Assembly: GCA_044507625.1 (NCBI GenBank) | Contig: JBIQJE010000003.1 | Location: 270,236-334,235, forward strand | Origin: Hyphomicrobium_A sp044507625 | Lineage (GTDB): Bacteria > Pseudomonadota > Alphaproteobacteria > Rhizobiales > Hyphomicrobiaceae | DNA length: 64,000 nucleotides | Direction of reading: 5' to 3' | In this document: piece by piece, positions 52,543 through 61,239 of the stretch | Numbering within the stretch: the stretch's first letter is position 1 | Layout of the letters: each line of letters starts with the position of its first letter | Made by a program: the position numbers and the translations under genes | Notes under the pieces: generated by a model | What the model saw: the letters and a program-made list of their open reading frames with translations, nothing else | What the model was told of the DNA's origin: nothing | Database searches by the model: none

Positions 52543-53733
52543 ATGACGACCCTGACCCGGCCAAACGCCACCCAGAGCAGCAGCGGCATTCGTGTTGCAG
52601 CAAGCACGCTGCCGTCCACACGCGACGCCGTGCGCGAAACGAAAGCCGCACTCGACCTGGAAGGCGGCGACTACCAGCAGCTCATCGCCTTCTTCGGCAT
52701 CGACCACGATGCCGAGGTGCTGGCCGGCGCGCTCAAGGAAGCCTTCCCGAACATATCCGTCGCCGGCTGCTCGACGGCCGGCGAGATCGGTCCTGCCGGC
52801 ATGATGCAGGGCGGGTTGCTGCTCGTCGCCTTCCCCCGCGCCGGTTTCCGCGTGCACACCGAGCTCATCACCAATATCGGCCGCTTCGGCGTTGAACGGG
52901 CAACGGAGGCGGTGCGCCGCATCAAGTCGCGGCTGTGCCCCATGTCCGAACGGCTTTCGCGCGAGACGATGTTCGCGATGCTGCTGGTCGACGGCCTGTC
53001 GAACGCCGAGGAGAACATTGTCGCCGCCATCAACTGGGCGCTCGACGACGTCGAGTTGATCGGCGGCTCGGCGGGCGATGGCATCCACTTCCACCGGACC
53101 GCGATTCTCCATGACGGCGAGGTCGCCCAGCGCGCCGCCGTCCTCATCCTGGTGGAGACCGACCTCCCGTTCCGTGTGTTCAAGACACAGAATTTCGAGC
53201 CGACGGGCATCAAGCTTGTCGTCACCGCCGCCGACACCGAGAACCGCATCGTGCACGAGCTCAATGCCGAGCCCGCGGCGCGCGAATACGCCGCCGCGAT
53301 CGGCCTGCGCCCCGACGACCTCGGACCCTTCAGCTTTGCTTCCTATCCGCTGGTGGTGAAGGTCGGCGGCGACTACTTCTGCCGCTCCATCCGCAACATG
53401 AATGCCGACGGCAGTCTGTCATTTTTCTGCGCTATCGACGAAGGGCTCGTGTTCACGGTGGCGCGCCCGCGCGACATACTGAGCGCGACGGAAGCGACGT
53501 TGAGCGAAGTCGAGAGTTTCCTCGGCGGCATCGACCTCGTCGTCGGCTTCGACTGCATCCTGCGCCGGCTCGATGCTGAAACCCGGCAGATCCGGCACCA
53601 GATGGACGCGCTCTATCGGAAATACAATGTCTACGGCTTCCACACCTACGGCGAGCAGTTCAACGCCATGCATCTCAACCAGACGCTGACCGGCATCGCC
53701 TTCGGGCACCGCGCGCCGGCACCGGAGGCGTGA
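52543..53733 (+). CDS. FIST-domain sensor protein, NosP-like
   Basis: 396 residues. FIST N domain (VAGCSTAGEIGPAGMMQGG; ELIGGSAGDGIHFHRTAI) and FIST C domain (RPDDLGPFSFASYPLVVK; VGFDCILRRLDAE; NVYGFHTYGEQFNAMHLNQT). No signal peptide or helix, so cytosolic. In Pseudomonas and Legionella the FIST protein NosP binds heme and NO and controls the adjacent kinase NahK. Here too a NahK-like kinase follows three bases later. His residues after GGSAGDG are heme-ligand candidates. CGGAGGA before ATG 52543. Confidence 0.88.
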   Translation: MTTLTRPNATQSSSGIRVAASTLPSTRDAVRETKAALDLEGGDYQQLIAFFGIDHDAEVLAGALKEAFPNISVAGCSTAGEIGPAGMMQGGLLLVAFPRAGFRVHTELITNIGRFGVERATEAVRRIKSRLCPMSERLSRETMFAMLLVDGLSNAEENIVAAINWALDDVELIGGSAGDGIHFHRTAILHDGEVAQRAAVLILVETDLPFRVFKTQNFEPTGIKLVVTAADTENRIVHELNAEPAAREYAAAIGLRPDDLGPFSFASYPLVVKVGGDYFCRSIRNMNADGSLSFFCAIDEGLVFTVARPRDILSATEATLSEVESFLGGIDLVVGFDCILRRLDAETRQIRHQMDALYRKYNVYGFHTYGEQFNAMHLNQTLTGIAFGHRAPAPEA

Positions 53734-53736
53734 GCC

Positions 53737-55134
53737 GTGGCTTCGTTGTTCGGCATCGATGCGCCCGGGACAAGTCCGGAGGATCTGGAGCGGCGCATAG
53801 CCAAGCTGCAGAAGATCAATGCGGCGCTCATGCAGCGGGTCGAGCGCTCGATGGATCAGCAGGGCAACGCCTATTCCCTGTTCCAGACGGCGATCGCGTT
53901 GGAAAGCCAGGTGCGCCAGCGCACCGAGGAGTTGACCAGTGCCCTGGCACGCCTCGAACGCACCAACGATGAGCTTTCGGCGGCGCGCGACGCCTCCGAA
54001 CGCGCCAACCGTTTCAAGACGCGCTTCTTCACCGCCGTAGGGCACGATCTTCTGCAGCCGCTGCACGCGGCCCGCCTTTCGGCCAGCGCCCTCGCCGAAG
54101 CGAATGGCAGCGCCTCCCAGCGCGCCATTGCCGAGCGCATCGAGCATGCCCTCACCACCATCGAGCAGCTCCTCAAATCAATCCTCGATATTTCGAAGCT
54201 CGAGGCCGGCGTCGTCACGCCGGCATGCCGCTCCGTGGCGCTCGATGAAATGTTTGCTTCCCTCGTCGTCGATCTCGAGCCCCAGGCAAGGGCCAAGGGC
54301 CTCGCCCTCACATGGCGCCGCAACGGCCTCACCGTGAACTCCGATCCGCTGATGCTCCGCCGCATCCTGCAAAACCTCATGGCCAACGCGGTGCAGTACA
54401 CCGACAAAGGCTGCGTCCGCCTCCTTGCGCGACCACGGGGCGAGATGGTTCGCATCGAAGTCTGGGATACCGGCCCAGGCATCGGCGAAGCGGACCGGGA
54501 AACGATCTTCGAGGAGTTCCAGCGCGGCGCCGCGACCGACCGCCCGACGGTCGGGGGGTTCGGCCTCGGACTATCCATCGTGCAGCGGATGGCCGAAGCG
54601 CTCGGCCATCGGCTCGACCTGTGCTCGCGGGTGGGACACGGCACGCGCTTTTCCGTCACCGTTCCCCGTGCACTGACGGAGGCGCCGGCGATACAGGAGC
54701 AGACGACCGCGGCGCAGACGCATCTCGATGTCGGCACATCGAGCCTCGATGGCGCAGAGATCGCCGTGATCGACAACGACCCAGGCGTGCTCGAAGCGAT
54801 GCGTTCATTGCTCGAACGCTGGGGCTGCCGTGTCTATGCGGCGCGCAGCCTCGAAGGCTTCGCCCGCGCTGAACCCGCGCAAAGCACACCCGACATCATC
54901 CTCGCGGACTATCATCTCGATGAGCGTCGCAATGGCCTCGAGGCGGTGCACGCGCTACGCCGTGCGGCCGGCGCGGCCATCCCCGCCATCATCATCACCG
55001 CCGACCGCGCACCGGACATCGCCGACGCCGCGCACGAGATGGATTGCGAGGTTCTGCTGAAACCCGTGAAGCCGGCCCGGTTGCGGGCCTTGATGCTGCA
55101 CCTTCTGGCGCACGCAGCCCACGGCGGCGAATAG
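53737..55134 (+). CDS. hybrid histidine kinase with C-terminal receiver, NahK-like
   Basis: 465 residues, start GTG 53737 with GGAGG upstream. The N terminus (KLQKINAALMQRVERSMDQQ, then a long coiled coil) matches the NahK/ErcS' class, but a PAS domain is not evident. H-box GHDLLQPLHAARLSASAL (phospho-His in the GHD triad), HATPase motifs NAVQYTDKG, WDTGPGIGEAD and GGFGLGLSIV, then a receiver domain (IAVIDNDPG, acceptor Asp in IILADYHLDE, KPVKPARL). Soluble. Likely inhibited or activated by the FIST protein, and passes phosphate to the response regulator next door or to a HPt protein. Confidence 0.93.
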   Translation: MASLFGIDAPGTSPEDLERRIAKLQKINAALMQRVERSMDQQGNAYSLFQTAIALESQVRQRTEELTSALARLERTNDELSAARDASERANRFKTRFFTAVGHDLLQPLHAARLSASALAEANGSASQRAIAERIEHALTTIEQLLKSILDISKLEAGVVTPACRSVALDEMFASLVVDLEPQARAKGLALTWRRNGLTVNSDPLMLRRILQNLMANAVQYTDKGCVRLLARPRGEMVRIEVWDTGPGIGEADRETIFEEFQRGAATDRPTVGGFGLGLSIVQRMAEALGHRLDLCSRVGHGTRFSVTVPRALTEAPAIQEQTTAAQTHLDVGTSSLDGAEIAVIDNDPGVLEAMRSLLERWGCRVYAARSLEGFARAEPAQSTPDIILADYHLDERRNGLEAVHALRRAAGAAIPAIIITADRAPDIADAAHEMDCEVLLKPVKPARLRALMLHLLAHAAHGGE

Positions 55135-55166
55135 CCGGCTGCTCCGCAAAACGATGGCCGCAGGGC

Positions 55167-55823
55167 TTACTCCTCGCGCGTGCCGCCGAGGATGGATTCG
55201 AAATCGATCTTCGAGGCCTCGATCACGGCCTGCGTGCGCGAGTTCACTTTCAGCTTGCGCAGTATCTCCGATACGTGCGCCTTCACCGTCGTCTCCCCGA
55301 CCCCGAGATCGAACGCGATCTGCTTGTTGAGCAGCCCCTGCCGCAGCATGTGCAGCACGCGCACCTGCTGCGGTGTCAGTGTCGCGATCCGCGCCGCCAG
55401 ATCGGACGCGGCATTGGGCGCCGGCGGCTGATAGCCCTTGGGCAACACCACCGATCCGTCCATCACGTCCTTGAGCGCACGCCCGAGATCGCCGCCGCGC
55501 GTCGATTTGGAGATGTAGCCCGCCACCCCGCATTGCATCACCTCGTGGATGATGCGCGCATCCTCCAGCGCCGATACGACCACGATCGGCACCTTCGGGT
55601 AGCGCGTGCGCAGCTCGATCACGCCCTCCAGTCCGCGCGTATCGGGCATGGAAAGATCGAGCAGGACGAGGTCGAAACCGCTTTCCTCGTCCAGGACCGC
55701 GCGCGCGGTTTCGATCGATGTCGCCTTCGACACCGCTGCATCGGCAAATGTATTCTGGATGACCTGTTCCAGCGCTTCCACGAACAGCGGGTGGTCATCG
55801 ACGATCAGTATGTTGGTCGGCAC
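55167..55823 (-). CDS. NarL/LuxR-family response regulator
   Basis: 218 residues. Receiver domain (NILIVDDHPLF, phospho-Asp in DLVLLDLSMPDTRGL, Thr/Ser site VSALED, Lys in YISKSTRGG) and LuxR helix-turn-helix (LTPQQVRVLHMLRQGLLNKQIAFDLGVGETTVKAHVSEI, given here by its parts). GTG 55823 is preferred as start because CCAGGAG lies seven bases upstream and the receiver begins there; a longer frame to 55868 exists. Convergent with the kinase. Regulators of this kind next to NahK in Pseudomonas control PQQ-dependent ethanol oxidation. Confidence 0.92.
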   Translation of the reverse strand: MPTNILIVDDHPLFVEALEQVIQNTFADAAVSKATSIETARAVLDEESGFDLVLLDLSMPDTRGLEGVIELRTRYPKVPIVVVSALEDARIIHEVMQCGVAGYISKSTRGGDLGRALKDVMDGSVVLPKGYQPPAPNAASDLAARIATLTPQQVRVLHMLRQGLLNKQIAFDLGVGETTVKAHVSEILRKLKVNSRTQAVIEASKIDFESILGGTREE

Positions 55824-56107
55824 GACTTGGCTCCTGGAGGGCCCTCCCTTGGGCCGCAGGTGACGCATTCTCGACGCCCCATGATAGGCGAAGTGCGGCG
55901 GAGAAATCGGCTAAAATCTGCGCCCCATACCGCCTTTCCTGCTTCCGCGGCACGCCCAAAAAGTTGCAGCACCACATCCGCGCTTTCCTTATCGAAACCC
56001 TCCGCCGGCTATGATCCTTGACCCGGGGCGGCTAAGAGGCAATCTGCGCCCCGCAGTCGAGCGGCAACCCGCAGCGAAGACTGCCAGCGAAGGACTGAGC
56101 CGCGCCG

Positions 56108-57700
56108 ATGGCCGGAGCGATCATCAACAGTATGCGGCTGGCCCGCGCCGGCCTGGTGCTCGCCCAGCATGGCGTGCGCTTCGTGCCGCCCGGAATGCCG
56201 GTCCCGCTGCCATTGCGCGTAGCGAGCACGGTTACCGCGCCCCTCGGGTGGTTTTCCCCCGCGCGGCGCTCTGGATCCCGCGGCAGCCGCCTTTCCAGCG
56301 CGCTGACGAGCCTCGGCCCCAGCTACATCAAGCTCGGCCAGTTTCTCGCCACCCGCGCGGACGTCATCGGCCAGGAGCTCGCCGGCGAGCTCGCCCTCCT
56401 TCAGGACAACCTCCCTCCGTTCTCCATGGCCGAGGCGCGCCGCGCCGTCGAGGAAGCGCTCGGCGGACGCCTGGAAGATCATTTCGCCGAGTTCGGCCCC
56501 GCTGTTGCGGCCGCCTCCATCGCCCAGGTCCACAAGGCGGCCGTGCTCGACGCCGATGGCCGCCGGCGCGAAGTCGCCGTCAAAATTCTGCGCCCGGGGA
56601 TCGAACGCCGCTTCCGCCGTGACCTCGACACCTTCTATTTCGCCGCCCGCCAGATCGAGCGCTGGCATGAGCCTTCGCGCCGGCTGAAGCCGGTCGCGGT
56701 CGTCGATACGCTCAAAAGCTCCACCGAGCTCGAGATGGATCTGCGCCTCGAGGCCGCCGCCATCTCCGAGATGGCCGAGAACACCGCCGCGGACGAAGAT
56801 TTCCGCGTGCCGCAGGTCGACTGGCAGCGCACGGCAAAGCGCGTTCTCACCGTCGAGTGGATCGACGGCATCCGCCTTTCCGACCACGAGCGCATCGCCG
56901 CCGCCCCCATCGACCGCAAGGCGCTCGGCCTCACCGTCATGCGCTCGTTCCTGAAGCACGCCATGCGCGACGGCTTCTTCCACGCCGACATGCATCAGGG
57001 AAACCTGTTCGTCGATGCCGGCGGCCGGCTCGTCGCCGTCGACTTCGGCATCATGGGGCGCCTCGGCACCAAGGAGCGCCGCTTCCTCGCGGAGATCCTC
57101 TACGGCCTCATCACACGGGATTACCGCCGCGCCGCCGAGGTGCACTTCTGGGCCGGATACGTGCCGCCGCGCCACCCCGTCGAGGTCTTCGCCCAGGCCC
57201 TGCGCGCGATCGGCGAGCCGATTCACGGCCGTACGGCCGAGGAAATCTCCATGGCCGACCTCCTAGGCCAGCTCTTCGCCTACACCGAGGTCTTTGACAT
57301 GCAGACCCGGCCCGAGCTGATTCTCCTGCAAAAAACGATGGTGGTCGTGGAGGGTGTTGCGCGCGGCCTCGACCCCAGCCTCAACATGTGGGTTGCCGCC
57401 GAGCCGGTCGCCAAGGAGTGGATCGAGAGCAACCTCGGCCCCGCGGGAAGGCTACGCGAGGCGGGCGAAGGCGCTTCCGTCATCGGCAACATCCTGGCCG
57501 ACCTTCCAGCTCTGCTGACCCAGGGCCAGCAAACCGCGGTCGCCCTTGCCGAAATGGCCCGCAACGGCCTGCGGCTCGATGACGAAACCGTACGCCAGAT
57601 CGCGCGCGAGGAAGCCCGCCGCAACCGCTGGGGCCGCGTCGCCCTATGGATCGGCGCCATCAGTCTTGCCATACTTGCCATGGGCCAGCTGAGCCACTAG
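56108..57700 (+). CDS. ABC1/UbiB-family atypical kinase
   Basis: 530 residues. Shows the family marks: KxGQ region PSYIKLGQFLATRADVIG, Ala-rich loop AAASIAQVHKA, catalytic Lys in VKILRPGIERRF, ADMHQGNLFV and VDFGIMGRL, and a C-terminal hydrophobic segment (VALWIGAISLAILAMG). The family supports ubiquinone synthesis by helping lipid intermediates reach the enzyme complex. No ubiE or other ubi gene is nearby, so UbiB itself or an AarF paralogue cannot be told apart. Confidence 0.9.
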   Translation: MAGAIINSMRLARAGLVLAQHGVRFVPPGMPVPLPLRVASTVTAPLGWFSPARRSGSRGSRLSSALTSLGPSYIKLGQFLATRADVIGQELAGELALLQDNLPPFSMAEARRAVEEALGGRLEDHFAEFGPAVAAASIAQVHKAAVLDADGRRREVAVKILRPGIERRFRRDLDTFYFAARQIERWHEPSRRLKPVAVVDTLKSSTELEMDLRLEAAAISEMAENTAADEDFRVPQVDWQRTAKRVLTVEWIDGIRLSDHERIAAAPIDRKALGLTVMRSFLKHAMRDGFFHADMHQGNLFVDAGGRLVAVDFGIMGRLGTKERRFLAEILYGLITRDYRRAAEVHFWAGYVPPRHPVEVFAQALRAIGEPIHGRTAEEISMADLLGQLFAYTEVFDMQTRPELILLQKTMVVVEGVARGLDPSLNMWVAAEPVAKEWIESNLGPAGRLREAGEGASVIGNILADLPALLTQGQQTAVALAEMARNGLRLDDETVRQIAREEARRNRWGRVALWIGAISLAILAMGQLSH

Positions 57701-57737
57701 GCCTGCGGCACCGCCAAGCAGCCAGCCCCGGGGGCCC

Positions 57738-58478
57738 ATGAAATACAAGGTAGACCCCGCCAAGTTTTCGACGGTCCTAACGAGCTGCGGTCGTTTCGAC
57801 CTGCTCGGGGAAACGGTCGCTTCGCTCCAGCGCCATTTCGATGTCGAGCGCGTTCTCATCGCCGAGGATTCGGAGGATAGCGCCGCGGCGGCTGCGTTCG
57901 CACGCACGTTTCCGGTGGCAGACGTCCGCGTCAACCTGCCGAAGCTCGGCCAGATGCGCTCCATCGATGCCCACTACGCGACGCTGTCGACGCCCTATGT
58001 GCTGCACCTGGAAGATGATTGGGGTTTCACCCGCGGCATCGACCTCGATCGCGTCACCGACTTCCTCGAAGCGCGCCCTGACATTTCCGTCGTCTGCATC
58101 GCACACCGCATCTACGATCCGCGCTTCTCCAAAGGCGCACGGCAAGAAACCCACGGCGGCCTCGACTACCTCGTCTGGGATCTCGACGCCCATCCCAAGT
58201 GGTTTTCCTATTCGTTCAATCCCTCGATCGCACGCCTGTCGCTGTGGCGCGAGGTGGGCCCCTTCGCCCGCTTCGTGACGGAGGAGAACCTCAGCCTCTT
58301 TCTGAAGCAGCGTGGCATGCGCATCGCCATGGTGGTGCCCGGCATCGCCGATCACATCGGCGATGACCGCCACGCCCACGACCCATTCCAGCCCAAGCGC
58401 GCCAAGACGTTCCTGCAGCGCCTCAAGCGGTCGATCGGCAAGCGCCTGCCCTGGCGCAGCGGAACCGGCTCGGGCTGA
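57738..58478 (+). CDS. glycosyltransferase-like protein
   Basis: 246 residues. GT-A-like start FSTVLTSCGRFDLLGETVASL, acidic motif LHLEDDWGF (a possible DxD-type metal site) and an acceptor-like segment WFSYSFNPSIARLSLW. No membrane segment. Distantly like family 2 enzymes. It heads a three-gene group (57738, 58483, 59246) that likely builds or decorates a surface polysaccharide. Confidence 0.75.
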   Translation: MKYKVDPAKFSTVLTSCGRFDLLGETVASLQRHFDVERVLIAEDSEDSAAAAAFARTFPVADVRVNLPKLGQMRSIDAHYATLSTPYVLHLEDDWGFTRGIDLDRVTDFLEARPDISVVCIAHRIYDPRFSKGARQETHGGLDYLVWDLDAHPKWFSYSFNPSIARLSLWREVGPFARFVTEENLSLFLKQRGMRIAMVVPGIADHIGDDRHAHDPFQPKRAKTFLQRLKRSIGKRLPWRSGTGSG

Positions 58479-58482
58479 TGCG

Positions 58483-59241
58483 ATGCAACGCGCAAAGCTG
58501 AGCTGCTGCATCATCGCTGCGAACGAAGGCGATCGCATCGCCCGCTGCATAGAAGCGGTGCGCGACATCGTCGATGAAATCCTGGTGGTCGATTCAGGCT
58601 CTAAAGACGACACCGTCGCCAAGGCGGAAGGGCTTGGCGCGCGCACATTTTACAATGCCTGGGTGGGCTACGGCCCGCAGAAGCGCTTCGCCGAGGACTG
58701 TGCGCAGAACGATTGGATCCTGAACCTCGACGCTGACGAGGTCGTCACGCCCGAGCTCGCGCGCGAAATCACCGCGGTCATGGAGTTGCCGGACGAGCAG
58801 CGTCTCCCGGCCTATCGCTTCCGTCAGGTGACTGTCTATCCGGGCCATGAGCGTCCGCGGCTGTGGGCGGATTACCACAATTACGTGCGGCTTTATGATC
58901 GCCGGCGTGTCCGCTTCCGCGACAGCCTCGTGCACGATACCGTCGATACCGGATCGCACCCCGTTGGCCAGCTCGATGGCATTGCGCTGCATTTTTCCTG
59001 GCGCAGCATTGCCCACGTGCGCAGCAAGCTCGAGAAATATACCGATCTTCAGGCTAAGGAGCTGCGCAAGCCGCGCTGGTATGTCATCGCGCGTCTTCCG
59101 TTCGAATATCCCATTCTGTTTTTCCGATACTATGTCCTTCGTCGCAATTGCACGGGCGGCCTGATAGGACTGCGCATCGCGCATGAAATTGCTCGGGCAC
59201 GCACGCGCCGTTTGGTCAAAATCGCAACGTACAGACGCTAG
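58483..59241 (+). CDS. family 2 glycosyltransferase (LPS core type)
   Basis: 252 residues. Typical LpsE/KdtX-type sequence: LSCCIIAANEGDRIARC, VVDSGSKDDTVAKAEGLGA, GPQKRFAEDCAQNDWILNLDADEVVTPEL given in parts (the LDADE metal motif), then RLYDRRRVRFRDSLVHD. C-terminal amphipathic helix (FEYPILFFRYYVLRR) suggests membrane attachment. Probably adds a hexose or heptose to lipooligosaccharide. Four bases after the preceding gene. Confidence 0.88.
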   Translation: MQRAKLSCCIIAANEGDRIARCIEAVRDIVDEILVVDSGSKDDTVAKAEGLGARTFYNAWVGYGPQKRFAEDCAQNDWILNLDADEVVTPELAREITAVMELPDEQRLPAYRFRQVTVYPGHERPRLWADYHNYVRLYDRRRVRFRDSLVHDTVDTGSHPVGQLDGIALHFSWRSIAHVRSKLEKYTDLQAKELRKPRWYVIARLPFEYPILFFRYYVLRRNCTGGLIGLRIAHEIARARTRRLVKIATYRR

Positions 59242-59245
59242 AAGA

Positions 59246-60247
59246 ATGATCATTTTGCGGAATGGATCGGCGCCCGCCGGCGCGCGTTTTCGTGCACGCG
59301 CCGTCTGGGTGAAAACGAAAGAAGCATTGGGGCTGCCAACGAAGTCCGATGCGAACTTCTACGTCGACCGCTTCAGCCGCGCGCTCCGCTCCGGCACCAT
59401 CGGCGACAACCTCATGGTGATGGCCACCGGCAAAGGGGATGGCGCGGGATCGCAGGCCCAAGCGGCCATGTCGGCGCTCTGCTTTGCCCGCGCGCACGGG
59501 CTGACCTACGTCCATCGCCCCTTCGCCACCATCGAGCACGCCGAAGGCGATATGGATACCTGGGTGCACGCCTGCGAGACGTATTTCAATCTCGGCGCCG
59601 GCGAGACCGCCGTCGATGATATTTCCGCGCCCCTCACTCCGGTCGATCGCCTGCCTCTTATTCCTCACGAGATGCCCGTCATCGTCACGGCGGAGCACTA
59701 CCTGCGTTTCTGCAACAGCGATCCCGATGCGTGGGAGCGCGTCCTCCCCGATCTGCGCGCAAAATTCTGGAGCAACAAGAAGCGCGCGCCACGCCAACCC
59801 GGCGAAATCCGCATCGCAGTGCACATGCGGCGCGGCGATGTATCCGCGAGCAACAGCAAGGTCGCACGCAACTTCACGCCGAACGGCGTGTTCGTGAATA
59901 CGCTCTCCCGCCTCAAGGCGCTGCTCGCCGACCGCGCCGCCGTTGCGCGCATCGATGTCTATTCGCAAGGAAGCCCGGGGGATTTTGCCGATCTCACGAC
60001 CCTTGGCGCCGGGCTGCACCTCGACACGCCCGCTCTCGAGACACACCGCGCCCTCGTGGAAGCCGATGTGCTCATCATGTCGAAGGGCGCCTTCAGCTAC
60101 ACAGCGGGCATCCTCAACGAGGGCGTCACGCTCTACGACCCTCAGAAGTACCGCCGCCTGCAGCCCTGGGTCGCACGCGCGCCGGATGGCTCCTTCGATG
60201 AAAAGCAGGTCGCCAATCGCATCGCGGCGCTGCTCGCTCCGGCGTGA
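59246..60247 (+). CDS. fucosyltransferase-like protein (HxRRGD motif)
   Basis: 333 residues. Motif IRIAVHMRRGDVSAS is the GDP-fucose-type HxRRGD of GT11/NodZ-like and O-fucosyltransferases; the later EADVLIMSKGAFSYTAGIL corresponds to the second sugar-nucleotide region. No signal peptide. ATG 59246 follows the previous gene by four bases. The exact sugar is not known. Its 3' end is duplicated in a decayed form directly downstream. Confidence 0.72.
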   Translation: MIILRNGSAPAGARFRARAVWVKTKEALGLPTKSDANFYVDRFSRALRSGTIGDNLMVMATGKGDGAGSQAQAAMSALCFARAHGLTYVHRPFATIEHAEGDMDTWVHACETYFNLGAGETAVDDISAPLTPVDRLPLIPHEMPVIVTAEHYLRFCNSDPDAWERVLPDLRAKFWSNKKRAPRQPGEIRIAVHMRRGDVSASNSKVARNFTPNGVFVNTLSRLKALLADRAAVARIDVYSQGSPGDFADLTTLGAGLHLDTPALETHRALVEADVLIMSKGAFSYTAGILNEGVTLYDPQKYRRLQPWVARAPDGSFDEKQVANRIAALLAPA

Positions 60248-60269
60248 CGTAGGTACGGTACCGGACGAA

Positions 60270-60470
60270 AGGGTCGGAACCTTCGCTGACCTTGCCCCGC
60301 GCGGTGCCGGGCTGCATCGCGACACACCGCCTCTCGATACGCCCTTCCCATCGCCTGGATGCACTGCCGCCGCCGCCCGTAGCCCTGGGTCGCGCGCGCG
60401 CCGAACGGCACCTTCGATGAAAAGCGGGTCGCGAATCGCATCGAGGCGCTGCTTCGCGCCGGAATGAACT
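60270..60470 (+). pseudogene. decayed tandem copy of the 3' end of the fucosyltransferase-like gene
   Basis: DNA here repeats, with mismatches, two pieces of the preceding gene. TTCGCTGACCTTGCC...GGTGCCGGGCTGCATCGC matches 59982-60020, and AGCCCTGGGTCGC...CCTTCGATGAAAAGC...GCGCTGCT matches 60162-60235. The 120-140 bases between them in the intact gene are missing. The copy has no start and is frame-shifted between the two parts. Confidence 0.75.
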
Positions 60471-60636
60471 TGCCGGCTGAAGCAACGCCTCGATTTGCTG
60501 TGCTGCGATTCAAGAAAAGCAGAAGACTCTGGTCATCGCGGCGCGACGGTTTCTGCCCGCCGCGCGCCGGACGCCAGTTTATTCGCGTCCGGTGAACCAA
60601 AATGTTCGCTGAAATTCGCGTCGCTTGGACCCGGAC

Positions 60637-61185
60637 TTAGAGCTCCCCTTTGAGCCCCTTTTCGAAGTACTTGTGGATAACCTTGTCCTGGTTCTCGAGC
60701 AGCCAATCGATCGAAGGCTGCTGGGTCATCGCCTTATGGATCGCCTGCGCCGTCGCCTTGCGATGGATGTCGAACAGCACGCGATGATCGAGATCTTTCA
60801 CCTCGACAATTCCAGGATTGAGCCAGACCGATACGATGATGCCGAGATCGTTGGCCTTTTCCTTCGGGATGTCGCCGGCACGCACGCTGTCGAGCACGCC
60901 CATCGCGGTCGCATACTGCACGGTGCCCATCAGGATGTTGGTGTAGCGCTCATCGGTGACGGTCACCTTGCTGACGCAGATCGTCGCCGGCCGAACCATC
61001 ACGTCGGTGTTGAGCAGGGCGAGCACCCGCGAGTGCCCCGCGACCTGATTACCGAGGAGGTTAGCGAAGGCGGTCCCGAACGGGCCGTCCATCTCGCCGA
61101 TGGCAACTTCCGGTTCGGCCGCCGTGCCTGGGGGTCCACCCGCAACCAGGCTCTCCCCAACTCTCATGATGATGCGATCGCTCAT
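60637..61185 (-). CDS. formaldehyde-activating enzyme (Fae) homologue lacking the catalytic His
   Basis: 182 residues. Fae condenses formaldehyde with tetrahydromethanopterin in methylotrophs. Family blocks: RVGESLVAGG, GTAFANLLGNQVAGHSRVLALL, TICVSKVTVTDERYTNILMGT and the VQYATAMGVLDSVRAGDIP stretch. In true Fae the catalytic His17 lies in EVAHIDLI; here the equivalent reads EVAIGEMD, so His is absent. It is therefore a Fae-like paralogue (Fae2/Fae3 kind), with an extra C-terminal tail (WLLENQDKVIHKYFEKGL). GGAGGGA stands ten bases before ATG 61185; an upstream in-frame ATG at 61239 is not used. Confidence 0.82.
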   Translation of the reverse strand: MSDRIIMRVGESLVAGGPPGTAAEPEVAIGEMDGPFGTAFANLLGNQVAGHSRVLALLNTDVMVRPATICVSKVTVTDERYTNILMGTVQYATAMGVLDSVRAGDIPKEKANDLGIIVSVWLNPGIVEVKDLDHRVLFDIHRKATAQAIHKAMTQQPSIDWLLENQDKVIHKYFEKGLKGEL

Positions 61186-61239
61186 ATCGGCGCAGTCCCT
61201 CCACGTTTGCTGCTGATTTTCGCGGGTGACTATCGCCAC

